From NCBI RefSeq assembly GCF_019112545.1, contig NW_025064881.1:1958591-2022590 (forward strand): a stretch of 64,000 nucleotides of DNA. The letters run 5' to 3'. A model generated the notes under the pieces. The model searched no databases. It had not been told where the DNA came from and saw nothing but the letters and a program-made list of their open reading frames with translations. Below, piece after piece: positions 23,771 through 35,312 of the stretch; position 1 is the first letter of the stretch, and each line of letters starts with the position of its first letter. Position numbers and translations under genes: made by a program. Source of the stretch: Guyanagaster necrorhizus (lineage: Eukaryota; Basidiomycota; Agaricomycetes; Agaricales; Physalacriaceae).

Positions 23771-24115
23771 CGTGGTTGAAAGCGGGAATAAATTTGTTGT
23801 TGTTTGTCACGCGTCGGGACTGCCCATGTTTCAACTAAATATCTCACAGTGAGCAATAGCTTGCTGGATCTCAGAATACTACAGAAATTCGTACGGATCG
23901 CTCTAGAAAGAGATTTGTATTCGGAATCCACTGAGAAGAAACTGAGTAAAACTTACAGATGACGGAGCCGACGCGCACGTGGCTATTGGTCCATATAGAG
24001 TCATGACTGTCGATGGAACCTCTTGGTGGCCAACTCCCATTGCAGGGAGCCTGCAACCACCGACGCCCACCGACGACAACAGCGACGAACAGCGACACCG
24101 ACACAGGTATTCCCC
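23771..24115. promoter_or_regulatory. divergent promoter region, WBP11-like / RNF10-like
   Basis: 345 bases between two divergent start codons. A possible 5' extension of the plus-strand gene (ATG 24023) lies here. No clear TATA box was seen. Confidence 0.45.
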
Positions 24116-26164
24116 ATGACCAGCCTCTCTGCAGCCCAGGCCACAACTCCCAAGCGAGCTCCTAAGATGGCTTCCCAGGTCAATCTGAATCACCTCCTCA
24201 ACTTCACTCTCCCTCCGAGACAGTCCCAAACTCCATCGAGTGTACCCAGGAGAAGCAGAAGGACTGGCGGAACTCACCACGGCGTCTGGAACAAGGAACG
24301 TACGTGCACCAGCTCCATTTGCCCGCAGATGACTAGATCCTATCCTAGGATTCGTTAATGCTCAGTATCGTTTCGTGATGAATCCTATGGGAGATTATAC
24401 GGTTCACTTTGCTGATCCAGACATGTCAGTTCAGTCCTTGCAGCTATCATGCAGTGCCCTAATGTCGCCTTAGTTTCTTCCAGTGGAATGATATCGTACA
24501 GGTTATCATTCCTCGATCATCTCCGCTTGCAGCTGCTACATCTGGCGGTGGAGACTCTGATCGAGGTGGCGAAGGGCATAGGACGTGTCCTATATGCCTA
24601 TCTCCACCGACTGCTTCACGCATGACGAAATGCGGCCATGTACGCCACTTTTCCATTATTATGAGCGTTGCTGACAACAAGATAGGTCTTCTGTTATCCT
24701 TGCATTCTTCACTATCTTAGTACATCTGATAACAAGTGGGCGCGGTGCCCCATTTGCTTTGATTCCGTCAATGACAAGCAACTGAAGAGTGTCAAGTGGT
24801 TTGATGGGCCGACCTTCGAGCCTGCAGAAGATAACGGCGGAGCATCGTCGTCCGCCTCCTCCTCTTCCATCCTTGACAATTCATTTGAAGCACCGCTCGC
24901 TGGCTTGACGATGCGACTCCGGCTAATGCAGAGGCCTCAGATCACAACTCTGACGTTGCCCCGTTCATCTACCTGGCCGTCGGAACTTATTCCTCCACAC
25001 CAAGCTCCCTTCCATTTCCTGCCAGATGTCTTCAATTACTCCAAGTTCATGCTTGCGACTCCAGACTATCTCGTCTCAGATCTGACCCGAGATTTAAATG
25101 AGCTGGCAATGGAGCGGCGGACACTAGCGGGGATGAACGATAACCTGGGTGTATCTTTCATTGACAGAGCCGAGCTAAAGGTGAAGAATCAGATCGCAAG
25201 AGTGATGGCTATGGACAACCCCGTCCTTCTGGAGCAGATAGATAAAGCGCGCGCTGGACTACGTGAGCTGGAAGAGCGACGTGACCTTCATTTGCGTCGC
25301 CAAGCTGAGCAGGCGAATACACCGCGTGACTCAGATATCCCACAAGAGCTGCTGGCACTGGGGCCGAACAGCTTCCCTTCTACACCAGTCCCGGACACCC
25401 CGAAGCCCAAGGCCGCCCCTAAGCAACGTCGCAATGTGAATCCACCACCACCTTCAACATCGACGTATTACTACTATCAGGCTGCTTCTGGATTCCCATT
25501 ATTCCTTCATCCCCTAGATATTAGGATCCTACTCTCCCATTTCAAGAGCTACCCATTATTTCCCGACACTATCGATATTCGCATAGAAGCCTTATCTGAG
25601 GGTTCCGTCAACGATGATTTGCGAAAACGGTGCAAATATCTCGCCCACATGCCGGAAGGTGCCGACGTTGTCTTCATCGAAGCTGATCTAAAGAGTGTCG
25701 TCGGTTCAGAAGGGCTGAAGAACTTTGAGGGTGCGCTGAGAATGCGCACGTCTCGAAGGAAGGAGAAAGGTAAAAAAGATGATCGCGCACGGGCTCGGGC
25801 CGAAGAGAGGGAGCGGGAGAGGCGAATGCAACATTCATTTACCACTTGGACAAGTCCTTCAGCTATCTCGTCAACTACAATCTCCGTGGAACCGGCGCCG
25901 CCTGAGCATGACGAGATACCATCACCCCCACAAGAACCAGCATTTCCAGGAGCGTGGGGTTCTCGGAGTTTCGCGTCTGCTGTCCATTCGAGCCCTTCAC
26001 GGGATCTCAGTGCGCAGGATCATATCCGGAGAGATGATGAGGATGAATGGGACTTGGACGTTGCTTGGCATGAGCTTGAACAGAGGAACAATGGAGGTGC
26101 AGGAGGCAGGAGGAAGAAGAATAACAAACTTGTCATACTTGGTGGCGGTGGCAGAAGACGGTAA
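24116..26164 (+). CDS. RING-finger E3 ligase of the RNF10/Mag2 family
   Basis: Ubiquitin ligase family that marks 40S ribosomal proteins in translation quality control. The start is ATG 24116 (an in-frame ATG at 24023 is possible). After a low-complexity start comes VNLNHLLNFTLPPR, then KERFVNAQYRFVMNP and GDYTVHFADPDIFFQWNDIV, the conserved RNF10 segment, joined over two introns (near 24299 and 24425-24472). The C3HC4 RING is complete: CPIC, CGH at the intron near 24641-24686, CYPC, and CPIC in WARCPICFDSVNDKQLKSV. The C-terminal half includes LPDVFNYSKFMLATPDYL, FPLFLHPLDIRILLSHF and CKYLAHMPEGADVVFIEADL, again as in RNF10. A basic Gly/Arg tail ends the protein. Total about 620 residues. 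Confidence 0.88.
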
Positions 26165-26537
26165 TTACAGTATACATTGCATATAAAGCCGAATCTTGTA
26201 TCATTTGAGCGACAGTACAACAGATGTATTTTTTCTCACGAAGGATCCCACCATCATTGCTCTGAGCGCTACACGTCGCTGTCTCCATGAAGAAACGGAT
26301 AGAGAAAATGGTATCTCAATAGATAGACAAAAAGTAGAGAGCACACAAAAGTCAGCGATACGAGATCGGCGGTACAGATTGTGGGAAGACGATACTTTAC
26401 ACATTGGAAGAAGAGGGGGAGAATAGAGAAGCACGCTGAATAGTAACGTTCTCCGAGAAATTACATAGGATCATGCATGTAGTATGGGCGTAACGTAACA
26501 GACAGATCATATAGAGCGTGACAAGGACATAGAATCG
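26165..26537. other. convergent 3' intergenic region
   Basis: Space between the 3' ends of the RNF10-like and SHO1 genes, presumably both 3' UTRs. Short overlapping frames here have no recognisable content. Confidence 0.5.
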
Positions 26538-27728
26538 TTATATGACCTGCAGGTAGTTTGACGGAGCGACTGCGAAAGCGATATCAACAGTAAGAACGCA
26601 AGGTAGGAAACGGCGGCTTACTTCCTGTTGTGCCATCCGCTCTTCGTGCTTGCCACCACTTGCCCTGTTTATCAAGGACATCAAGGATTTCGCCTTTGTT
26701 GAAAGATAGTTCATTTGGATCGTCAGGAGATTGAGTATCTAGAATCAACGATATTCAGCATATTAAGACATGAGCGTGCTGTAAACTTACATGCGTAGAG
26801 TGCCTTGGCTTTTATGGCAGCTGTTTCTGAGGGCTCGGTGAGTGGAGGCCCGCTCAAACTGCTAGCGCCGACACCAGCCATGAGGGGCGAATTGGGACCA
26901 TTGTTGTCTATGCCACCTATGGAACCTGGGGGAGCAGTGCTAGTAACGCCAGTTATGCTTCCTCCTCCAACGCTCTTTCCCTCTCCTTCCGTTGGCGCTG
27001 TGAAACTATGTTGACTCCTGACTTTACCGCTTCCAGCACCACTGCCGATCTTATAAACATCATAGGAGCCGATACCACCTCCAGAGCCATAGTTGGCCGC
27101 ATAGCCATTGGTTGTAGATATGTTATGCACAGAATTCTGGGTGCGAGTGCGGCGCCGCCGGGATGGTGGGGTAAGGCCGCCTGTGCCTAGGGAGTTGAAG
27201 ACATGCAAGGCAAGGGAATCTTCTTCAGAGGTGAAATAGAGGACCCAGAGGATGTTGACTATGGCGAGGATGAGCCAGCCAGCTGCCATGGCATTTAAGG
27301 AGCCAGCTGAAGAGAAGATCCCTTTTTGCACGCCCTCAACTGCGTACACTATGGCAATGGCACCGAAGACAGATATTGGGAAGCGATGCATGGAGATTGA
27401 ATCGCTGGCTAGGGTGTAGAGGACCCCGACAATCAAAAAAAGCTGGAGGAATATTCCGAACCATTGAGTGTTGACCACATCATTGGAAACTATTGCCCAC
27501 TGAGAGCTTTCCGAAGTACGACATGATTGAAAACTCACATTGCGCCGTTGCTATACATTGTCCGATAAATGCAACAAACCATGCAATCTGCAAATGGAAG
27601 AAATTCTCAGCGTGCATACATCAAGGAAAAAGAGGAAGACATACAATAGACAAGACAGACGTGAAGAGAAAAAGATAATGAGTGAGAATGGGCGTGAAAT
27701 CTAGTCCTTCGTTTCCGCGTGGAGGCAT
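26538..27728 (-). CDS. SHO1: High-osmolarity signalling protein Sho1
   Basis: Plasma-membrane osmosensor adaptor that feeds the HOG MAP-kinase cascade through its SH3 domain. The start at 27726-27728 gives MPPRGNEGLDFTPILTHYL. Four membrane segments follow: LFLFTSVLSI/IAWFVAFIGQ (interrupted by an intron), GIFLQLFLIVGVLYTLAS, ISVFGAIAIVYAVEGV and AAGWLILAIVNILWVLYF. A Gly/Ser-rich linker leads to the SH3 domain: KAKALYAYTQSPDDPNELSF, NKGEILDVLDKQGKWWQARR and TTGIAPSNYLQVI, which includes the ALYAY, WWQAR and PSNY binding residues. Five exons. The stop is 26538-26540. Length about 290 residues, normal for Sho1. Confidence 0.93.
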
Positions 27729-28425
27729 GGCTGAAGCGAAGGAAGGGGAGATAGAACAAGGTGGAGTGTCCCGATGTTATGCTGTTCTCCATGGCACGTG
27801 ACTAGTTTCAGCGTCACAGTCACCCATCCGTGAGATTTTCCAGTTTCAGTGTTCAGAACGCTCATGTCGCAGTACCCCTTCCTTTCGCCGCCATCGTGAT
27901 GTTCAGTTTTGTCTTAAATTTTATCTGTCGTGAGAATATAACAACCGATGGGCAAGAAATGACAGCTGCTGCCGGTGCTGCGCCGTCACCCAAGGTGGAT
28001 CTCACGGACTCTGGCGGTGAAACTTAAAACATCGCCCTCTGAGTATGACTCAACTGCGCATTGAATCCTGTGATAATCGATTCACAACAGCAGAAATTCA
28101 ACATATTTTACAGGTATGCGGACTAGACTCGTTACCACATAGCAACGAGGCAATCGGCGATAGCAATGGCTTATATCCACCCGGGGCTGTGTATGCGACG
28201 TTTTGAAAGACGGCAATACGTGACTGGAAACAAAAATGATTTACAAGGTGAATACCAACATCACTATTACTCTTTCATGAATAATTTCCAATGCAGAGGC
28301 TACCAGTTGAAGTTGATTTGAACCGATACTAATACATAAGACTGCTGCCGGCCGATAAGCTACTGACTTGATAAACATTCGCGCTGATAAATTAAACACC
28401 ACCCTCCTGCTTTGCCCTCGCAAAG
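27729..28425. other. divergent intergenic region
   Basis: About 700 bases between the SHO1 start and the PhzF-like start. It contains both promoters. No convincing gene was found. A short plus frame at 27830-28027 lacks support. Confidence 0.45.
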
Positions 28426-29359
28426 ATGTCCCGCCCATTTCCGTTTTATCTTGTCTCTGCCTTCTCGAATGATGCATTTGGCGGGAACCCCGCTGCCGTT
28501 GTCTTTCTCGACGAGCTTGATATCTCCGACGATGGTCTGATGAACATCGCAGACAATCTCAACCAGCCCGGCGCTGCCTTCCTCTTTTCAGCACCACCTT
28601 CTACAGATCCGAGAGTATTCAAATTCAGGATACGTTACATCGTAGGGCCCGGGGTAGAAGTTCCCTTTTGCGGTCATGCAACCATCGCCGCTGCTAAGGT
28701 TGTTTTCGATAAGCGCAACCTTGTTTCTACCAAGGTTGAAGTTCTCGAATTTGAAACGCCGGAAAGTGGTGTAATGAGGGCTTTTAAATCGGAAAATGGG
28801 TTCAACGAGATCCAGCTGCCACTGGCAGTGGTGGAAGAAGTTGGAGCCGACGAGAGAGAGCGACTGTCAAAGCTGATACACGATGCTTTTGGAAGGGATG
28901 TGGACATCAAGTTCATCGGCAAGGGAGGCGAGGGTTTCCGGAATACTTTGCTTGTCGAGGTGGATGCTAAGGAGGATCTCAAGGCATCCAGTATCAATGC
29001 GAATCCGTTGGTCCGTTATTCTTCCCCGGTTTGACATTCTTTGATTTGACATGACGCCACAGAAAGAGACCGGCTGCTCGAAGAATATACTCACTACCGA
29101 GTCTTTGACTGGAGAGGAAATCTTCGTTTCACGGATGTTCGCCCCCACAATGCTCACTTCTGGAGAAGATCACGTCTGCGGCTCTGCTCACTGCTTGCTG
29201 ACACCGTATTGGTTCAACAAGAAGAACATTACGGAGGAACTGGGAACTGCTACGCAGGTTAGTAAAAGAGGAGGAAAGCTCAAAGTGGGGAAAGGTAAAG
29301 AAATTGTTTGCATTCAAGGACAGGCATGCATATTCTCGTCGGGCACATTGTATCTCTGA
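28426..29359 (+). CDS. PhzF-like isomerase/epimerase, catalytic Glu apparently replaced
   Basis: Phenazine-biosynthesis-like (PhzF) fold. Known members isomerise dihydro-hydroxyanthranilate or related small molecules. Exon 1 (28426-29008) starts SRPFPFYLVSAFSNDAFGGN, with the family motif FGGNPAAVVFL. The first half also has GVEVPFCGHATIAAAK, and exon 2 (from about 29063) has SGEDHVCGSAHCLLTPYW and the closing Gly-rich sheet GGKLKVGKGKE. Length about 290 residues, as in the family. In characterised members the first half contains a SETTF/SETAF motif with the catalytic Glu. Here the aligned stretch reads LNQPGAAFL, with Gly at that position, so normal catalysis is doubtful. The substrate is unknown. 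Confidence 0.85.
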
Positions 29360-29838
29360 GCAATTCAAGTCAGTTGAATGTGCTCAGTTGAATGCGTTCC
29401 GTGGCCATAAGTGGCCCTGTTTCTCGCATAAATCCGGCTCTCGTGGTAATCAAGACCTCCCCTGCCTCGATACTCAAATATACTTGACGGGCGTCCTAGC
29501 TATCGATATGTTAAATTCTGTTTTCTCTCCTGCACAGAATCTCTGCCTTTTTTTATCTTCAATTAGCAACACTCTGTTCCTAACCATGACAAAGATTGTG
29601 GTCAAAGCCGGTCGGACATTCAGCCACTTTAACTGGTTTTTCGGCTATTCTCCATTGCTGTTCCTCTTGAATTTACGACATCTACATCAGTAATCGGTTC
29701 ACAGATCTTTTCGACACTATCGTCGAACACCTCCATTATATACTATGCATCTTGCGGGTTTTTATGCACAATGGAATCTCTGACAGCGACAAAGAGCAAG
29801 GTGTTCAGTGGCATTCTGCTGGGTGGCCGGTCCCCCTG
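29360..29838. other. intergenic, no gene seen
   Basis: Between the PhzF-like and kinase-like genes. A plus frame at 29304-29693 has no recognisable features and overlaps the PhzF 3' end. It is probably 3' UTR and promoter. Confidence 0.4.
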
Positions 29839-29845
29839 TATATAA
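29839..29845 (+). promoter_or_regulatory. TATA box candidate for kinase-like gene
   Basis: TATATAA, 64 bases upstream of the ATG at 29909. The spacing would leave a short 5' UTR. It is one of the few clear TATA boxes in the window. Confidence 0.5.
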
Positions 29846-29908
29846 CCAGCCGCTAAAACATTCCCTTAAACTCGCTAGTACTCACAGGCACTCTTCCCCA
29901 CACTCCTC

Positions 29909-30754
29909 ATGGCCCCACTTTCCTTAGCACACACCATCGAAGTCATCTTCGACCGCACTCACGTCTCTAGAATGTGGTCCTGGAAATCCGTCAATGGAAT
30001 CAGCGGTCACGTCGATCTCAACGCGTCTCCTCAAGTCTCGATTCACTGCGTCGAGGGTCTCCGACTGCGCCGCGTCTTTCGCGCTTTTATGGGTCTATAT
30101 GGATGCAAACCCACCACCCCAGTCATCATCAAAGTGGCGTTCACTGAGGACAAGCGGTCTCTCCTCCAGCGGGAGGAGAACGTTTATAATCAGTACCTGA
30201 AAGATTTGCAAGGCAGTTTCATTCCCAAGTGTTACGGATTATTTGAAGGCTCCTTCGGTGGACAGAAGATCACTTGTCTCGTGTTAGAGTACTGTTCCCC
30301 TGAAAATATCAGACCTGTTGACTATAGGTTTGTTTCATGCCACTTCCTCAGAGTGGGGTCCTCACTGAAGCTTTCTTCCAGCCGGCAAGTTATGACTGCG
30401 ATCAACAAAATTCACCAAGCTGGGATTGTCCACCAAGATATCGTTCATAAATCAAAACACATCCTGACGACATCTGACGGAGTCCGCATCATCGACTTTG
30501 CCACAGCGCAATCCCACAAGTGCCCGACGATGCCGCTAGCTTTTGTACGTGAAGTGAGGCATTGTGAAGAATTGGTGTCCCTGGAATATGAATGCGGGTT
30601 TTCGGATGACACAAATGTGGACGGGATACACCAAAGGGCGCCGGGCCCATCGCCTTTACCCGACGGGGGTTTACACTCACGCTTTGGTTTAAAGCCATCA
30701 TACCAAAAACTATACCCTGAGTTGAGTCGGTCCCATAGGCACGCCCATTTCTAG
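29909..30754 (+). CDS. Divergent protein-kinase-like protein
   Basis: Resembles the divergent protein-kinase-like genes expanded in agaricomycetes. Visible landmarks are VIIKVAF (the beta-3 Lys), a helix LQREENVYNQYLKDLQGSF, FIPKCYGLFEGSFGG, and LVLEYCSPENI at the hinge. After an intron (about 30327-30380, 54 bases, in frame) come INKIHQAGIVHQDI and VRIIDFATAQSH. The HRD Arg is Gln, the catalytic loop has two extra residues and its Asn is His (KSKHIL), and DFG reads DFA. The Asp residues of HQD and DFA remain. It lacks the usual C-lobe length, with about 265 residues after splicing. It may be a pseudokinase or a weak phosphotransferase. Confidence 0.7.
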   Translation: MAPLSLAHTIEVIFDRTHVSRMWSWKSVNGISGHVDLNASPQVSIHCVEGLRLRRVFRAFMGLYGCKPTTPVIIKVAFTEDKRSLLQREENVYNQYLKDLQGSFIPKCYGLFEGSFGGQKITCLVLEYCSPENIRPVDYRFVSCHFLRVGSSLKLSSSRQVMTAINKIHQAGIVHQDIVHKSKHILTTSDGVRIIDFATAQSHKCPTMPLAFVREVRHCEELVSLEYECGFSDDTNVDGIHQRAPGPSPLPDGGLHSRFGLKPSYQKLYPELSRSHRHAHF

Positions 30755-30866
30755 TTCGCAAGCACATTTACTTACGAACTATATCGCATTACTTACTTAG
30801 TAAGACGTAGATCTCATAGAAATATTGTATTGATAGGCCACGATTGTTATATGTATGTATCGTCAT

Positions 30867-32525
30867 TTAGGAAACCCGGACGTGCTTTGAAACCATCTCT
30901 ACCGCTCTATTGACATCCACACCGAGATCGTGGTGCCAAATTGGGTCCCACAGATTGGACAACTTCGTCACCTCCTGCGTTTCCCTGCCCGGTTGGTATG
31001 ATTCGTAGATTTGTCCCGCCTCAATGGTTCGCTCAAGCACCCAATTCGCACGCGGTGCTCTAACCTCTGTGTAAGCTTGAAGTGCATCCTGTACGACCCT
31101 TGTTACTGGCACCTTGATGAAAGACAATTCAAATGCCCACCTCAAGATTCGACTTCGTGACTTTATCGTTCTTGAGTAATTCACAAAGTACGAACACATC
31201 CTCAAAACCCTGGCCGGCGCCAGCGCCAAGATGGGGAGGCATACCATGTGCCTAGTATTAATCAAAAAAGAGATCAAGTAAAGATACTTTGGGGGCGCTC
31301 ACAGCGTCGCCAACTAACACCACCCTACCGCGACAGTAACTTGCAAGGGGAGGGTTCAAAGCATGGATAGACCATTTACTAGATGCTTTCATATGGTCTA
31401 CGATTATGCGGGCATCGCGACCCCATTCTTGGAATTGGTCCTGGAGCTCTCCATCCGAGGCTGCCGTTACCCATGGAGATGGGAGCGGAGGTTGGGGAGG
31501 GATATCTCTTTTGGACATGAATACTACCACGTTAATCTATGACACATTTAGTCTTCTGATCCGCATGAGTTTGGTCATTGCGTACTCTTTTATCACCATG
31601 AATGGGATAGATAACGAAATGCTGAGGATGCCATGAGTATGTAAGGTATCAAAAGAGAGATAATTCCAAACATACTTTGTTCAATCCAACAAGCGCAATA
31701 GGGCGTGTGGAAAGCTGCATCTGTAGTCCTGCCGCCTCTAAGTCTTCAAGTGGGATAAGGCCTCTGTATGCTACGGTATTGGTAAATGTCACATGCTTCT
31801 GCATGGCATCTACAACGACAAAATTTCTTGCTACACTTCGGATACCGTCAGCTCCGATGACCAGGTCTGCCTCGTGCGTCGTTCCGTCAGCAAAAGTGAT
31901 TGCTATGGTAGTTTCCGTCGTGGTAAGTGATACACAACGCTTGTTGAAGTGAACAGTGCTAGGGTCCAAAAGACCAACCACAGCATCGAAGAATACAGGT
32001 CTGTGAGTCAGTTACAGAGAGCTGAGAATATCTAAAATATACTGGCCTGTATATACCAAGTCCCAAATCATCGGCGGTCCTGGGATACTGAACCGTATTA
32101 GCAAGGTAAGTTAACATGCACAGATATCTTACTCACATCGTAAATAACCTCGTGTTCACCCAATCCAGATAGAAATAGGAACTGCCTGAAAGTAGGGCTT
32201 GGAGTATCCGAACGAGATAAGACAGCTTCATATAAACCCAACCCTTTGAGGGCTCGTAACGCGTTAGGACCTGGGCAATATCAGTAGAACCGCGTTCTAG
32301 GGACAATCCAAGAAAGAATGTTTACCTAGGCCAACCCCCGCTCCCACTTCTTCAAATTTTGACTATCGCAAAATAATGTGAGCCAAATGTGGAATTTGAA
32401 CGTTGAACCGTGCGTACACCTGCTTCGAATACATCAACGTGAATACCGGACTTGGACAGTCCAACTGTGCAGGCGAGCCCACACATTCCACCTCCTACGA
32501 TAGCGACAGTAAAGTCCTTTGCCAT
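30867..32525 (-). CDS. FAD-dependent monooxygenase (salicylate hydroxylase type)
   Basis: Flavoprotein aromatic hydroxylase family. The start at 32523-32525 gives AKDFTVAIVGGGMCGLAC with the GxGxxG Rossmann motif, then GLSKSGIHVDVFEA. The next exons read KFEEVGAGVGLGPNALRALK, the conserved GAG/GPNA segment. The middle exon holds TTHEADLVIGADGIRSVARN, the DG motif that contacts FAD and NADPH. Then come VAYRGLIPLEDLEAAGL, SKWSIHALNPPLASYCRGRV and, across an intron near 31258-31305, VLVGDAAHGMPPHLGAGAGQ, the GD motif and FAD pyrophosphate site. The end is SNLWDPIWHHDLGVDV. About nine introns and about 420 residues. The substrate cannot be read from sequence. The gene is divergent from the HIT hydrolase gene. 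Confidence 0.88.
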
Positions 32526-32819
32526 GGTGGAAACAATGAGATAGAAAGCACATCTTCAACGATTTGTAAGAAGTGTATTTAAAGCCTCCATCATATGAAG
32601 GTCATGGGTGATGCTGCGGCCTGCGATAAGACGTGGGAGTGAGAAATTTTCAATGGTTCCGCTACCATAAAATCCGATTTGCCAACAAGAAGGATTATTA
32701 TCCCGGTTTGAAGACGGAGTCGGCAGAAGCGCCGGAATGGCGGCCCGTCGGCAAATCCCGAGGAAACTTGCATTACCACCACCGTTTCCACTTTCCTCCC
32801 GCTGCTACTAGGCACGTCA

Positions 32820-33482
32820 ATGAGTGCTCCCCTACTTTTCTCGACGGTTGAAGTGACCAGACAGGCCTTCTACCGGTCTTCACTCTCCTTTGCTATTGTC
32901 AATTTGAAGCCCGTAGTTCCAGGACGTGAGCTGGCACCATCTGTTGGCCGCACCAAATCTCACGGACGCCTTAGATGTGCTCGTTATACCCACTAGAGTC
33001 ATCCATCGACTTACGGATCTCAACGGTACTTTGAGGATATTCAGATAACCTGGTCGTTGAAACACAGTTTCAGATGCGGAAATATCTTCACTTATGAGTT
33101 CAGTGCAGCGCGTTGGACGCGTGGTAGAACGCGCCTATGGTGCCGATGCACTGACCATAGCTTGCCAGGTATATATCTCCTCCGGCAGGCCCGTGTCTCG
33201 TTTAACATGTTTAATTCCCAGGACGGAAAGGCTGCCGGACAAAGTGTCCCTCATGTCCACTTTCACGTCATGCCTCGAAAGATTCATGGCGACCGATTCT
33301 CAAAAAACAACGATGAAATATATCCAGAGTTAGAGCATGCAGAAGGATCCCTGGCTTCTGATCTCAAGCAAGTTCAGCTTGAGTCCCAGACCATGCAGGT
33401 TGACGCAGATGAAAATCGGCCTGCTCGCACTATGGAGGATATGGAGAAAGAAGCAAGTTGGTTGAGGACCTTTTTTTCATAG
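32820..33482 (+). CDS. Fhit/Aph1-type HIT hydrolase (dinucleoside triphosphatase)
   Basis: Cleaves diadenosine polyphosphates such as Ap3A. The start at ATG 32820 gives SAPLLFSTVEVTRQAFYRSS. Splicing over three introns gives VVPGHVLVIPTRVIHRLTDL, DAEISSLMSSVQRVGRVVER and ALTIACQDGKAAGQSVPHVH. The histidine triad PHVHFHVMPR is complete, and the Gln before it (GQSV) is conserved in the Fhit branch. The tail includes NNDEIYPELEHAE and ends SWLRTFFS. About 165 residues, as for Fhit/Hnt2. Separated by 294 bases from the divergent FAD monooxygenase. Confidence 0.92.
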
Positions 33483-33734
33483 CAGGGCCAGCAATATAAA
33501 GGTATATATACGAATCCACAAATCTATCTACGTATGTGGGTGAGTTCTGCGGAGGTTACGAAGATCCCATCAGGTCTAAATAATATCTATCAGTAGTCTA
33601 TCCGTAAATAATAAAACCAGTGAGTCCCAATGTAGTATATGTATACATAGGTAATCGTGAGCCAGTACCAGTGCCTGTCAAAACATGGCAGAGGCGTCGT
33701 AAATACGAAATCGTAGAAAGGATTCATAGTCAAA

Positions 33735-34983
33735 TCAAACGTCGACGTAGCAGCCACGATCTATCAAAGCATGATAGAGGTGATGGAAACGTGGCTGCTC
33801 CACGGTTTCGCCCCAATCACCAAACAAACGAACGGTATGCAACGCAGGGAGAGAATCACCGAGAAGCAAATCGAAGTGCTTTTCAAGATGCTCCCACATG
33901 TCAAAATGGTCCATGGCCATGTTGTGAGCGGCATGAAGGCTGACGGTATGAACATTTCTATGAACACCAGTAAAGTGAGGAGAGGCGGTGAAGAAGAGGT
34001 AGTAATTGATCTCTTCGAGACGAGGACAATGCTCGAGACAAAGGCTAATCTCGTCACCCAACATGAAACGGAGATGTCGGCCCAACTCTACAGATTCGAT
34101 GGTTTCTCCGTGAGACTCCCAGAGACCCTCGAGATCGCCATTATTCAACACGCTGTCCACGACAACATGGGACAGTGCTGGGAGAGTTAAACGGTTGCAG
34201 ATTTGATGGAGGAGGAAGCCGCCGACAGAGAAGAGGCGCAGTGTCTCCAAAGAGGGAAGACAGAGCGGTGTCGAGTCAAGCATGATGGAACTCATACCTG
34301 AAGCGCCGCCAATGAAGAGGTACGCAATGTTGGGCGAGCTTCGCAGAACGGCACCAAGTGAATTGATACCCCCAGAACGCTCCGCCTCGCTATTATGCCA
34401 CCACTCCAGTCGCTTCAATGAAGGAAGCGAGACAGAGTCGGCATCGAATTCGAATGTGAGGGAACGCATGGCATACTGGACGGTCCTGGGCCTTATCAGG
34501 ACCTCGAGACGACTGCAGAGCCTGAGGATCTCGACAGACGGTGATGGATCCCTGGTCCAATGGTCGGTGACGGTACTGTCATAGGGTAGTACTGCGCGGC
34601 GGACCTGCGCCACGTCAACATGCTGTATACGGCCGCTCCATCATGGAGTGACTCACCATTTTCCCATAGCCTGGTTCATCCTCGTGGGGACAAAGGACGC
34701 TCTTCAAGGCATTCTGTCCACGATTGATCAGAACGTCCTTGTACAAGAGCTCTGTTGTCATCGAGTGCCAATCCCTGCAGACCAAGGACAGCTTCGAGGT
34801 GAGTGCTTTGACTTTGAGGTCGACACCACGGTCATCACGGGCGGGCGATTCACGGAAGGGCTTGTAGTTGGATTCGTAGGGAGTGGCGCCCTCTGGCATG
34901 GTTGCCCAGGAAAATATTTCGAACCAGATTTCAGGTGGTAGAACAGACATTGAGTACGAGGATTGGAAGGATTCTAAGGACAT
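33735..34983 (-). CDS. F-box-like protein, two exons
   Basis: Exon 1 (about 34656-34983) encodes VLPPEIWFEIFSWATMPE and, after an insert, LVCRDWHSMTTELLYKDVLI, which together form the agaricomycete F-box-like motif. A short intron ends near 34604 and exon 2 starts VRRAVLPYDSTVTDHW. Exon 2 forms an LRR-like domain with segments such as SLPSLKRLEWWHNSEAER, NIAYLFIGGASG and CLPSLETLRLFSVGGFLLHQ. The protein ends LIDRGCYVDV, about 400 residues. Likely ubiquitin-ligase adaptor. The target is unknown. Confidence 0.8.
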
Positions 34984-35312
34984 TATCTATTGTCGTGGCT
35001 TTATATATGCTGTCGAGGAATTGAGTCGTGGTTGATGTCGTTTGGTCCAGCTCCAAAGAATTGCCGAGGCGAGGTCTAGGGTGGGTGTTATCTTCGCACC
35101 GAACTGTTCGAGGGTGAAGATTAAATGGGACGTCGGCAACAAGTCGGGTTCAAGTTCCTCCATCCGTTCATATCTACGTGCCGACACTGCTTCCCGTGCT
35201 TCCCGAGCTTCCTTCCGATCCGCCCCGGCGCAATTAATAAAAATTTTCTTTTTCTTTTTGCATAGTAACACACAGCTTTAGACTCATGTCTATCGTATCC
35301 TGATAGTACCAT
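34984..35312. other. intergenic, no gene seen
   Basis: F-box gene promoter and sphingomyelinase-like gene 3' UTR. Short overlapping frames carry no recognisable content. Confidence 0.45.

Noticed and set aside
28426..32525. Secondary-metabolite cluster (PhzF-like, kinase-like, FAD monooxygenase)
   Set aside because: No backbone synthase, transporter or pathway regulator nearby, and the flanking genes are housekeeping.
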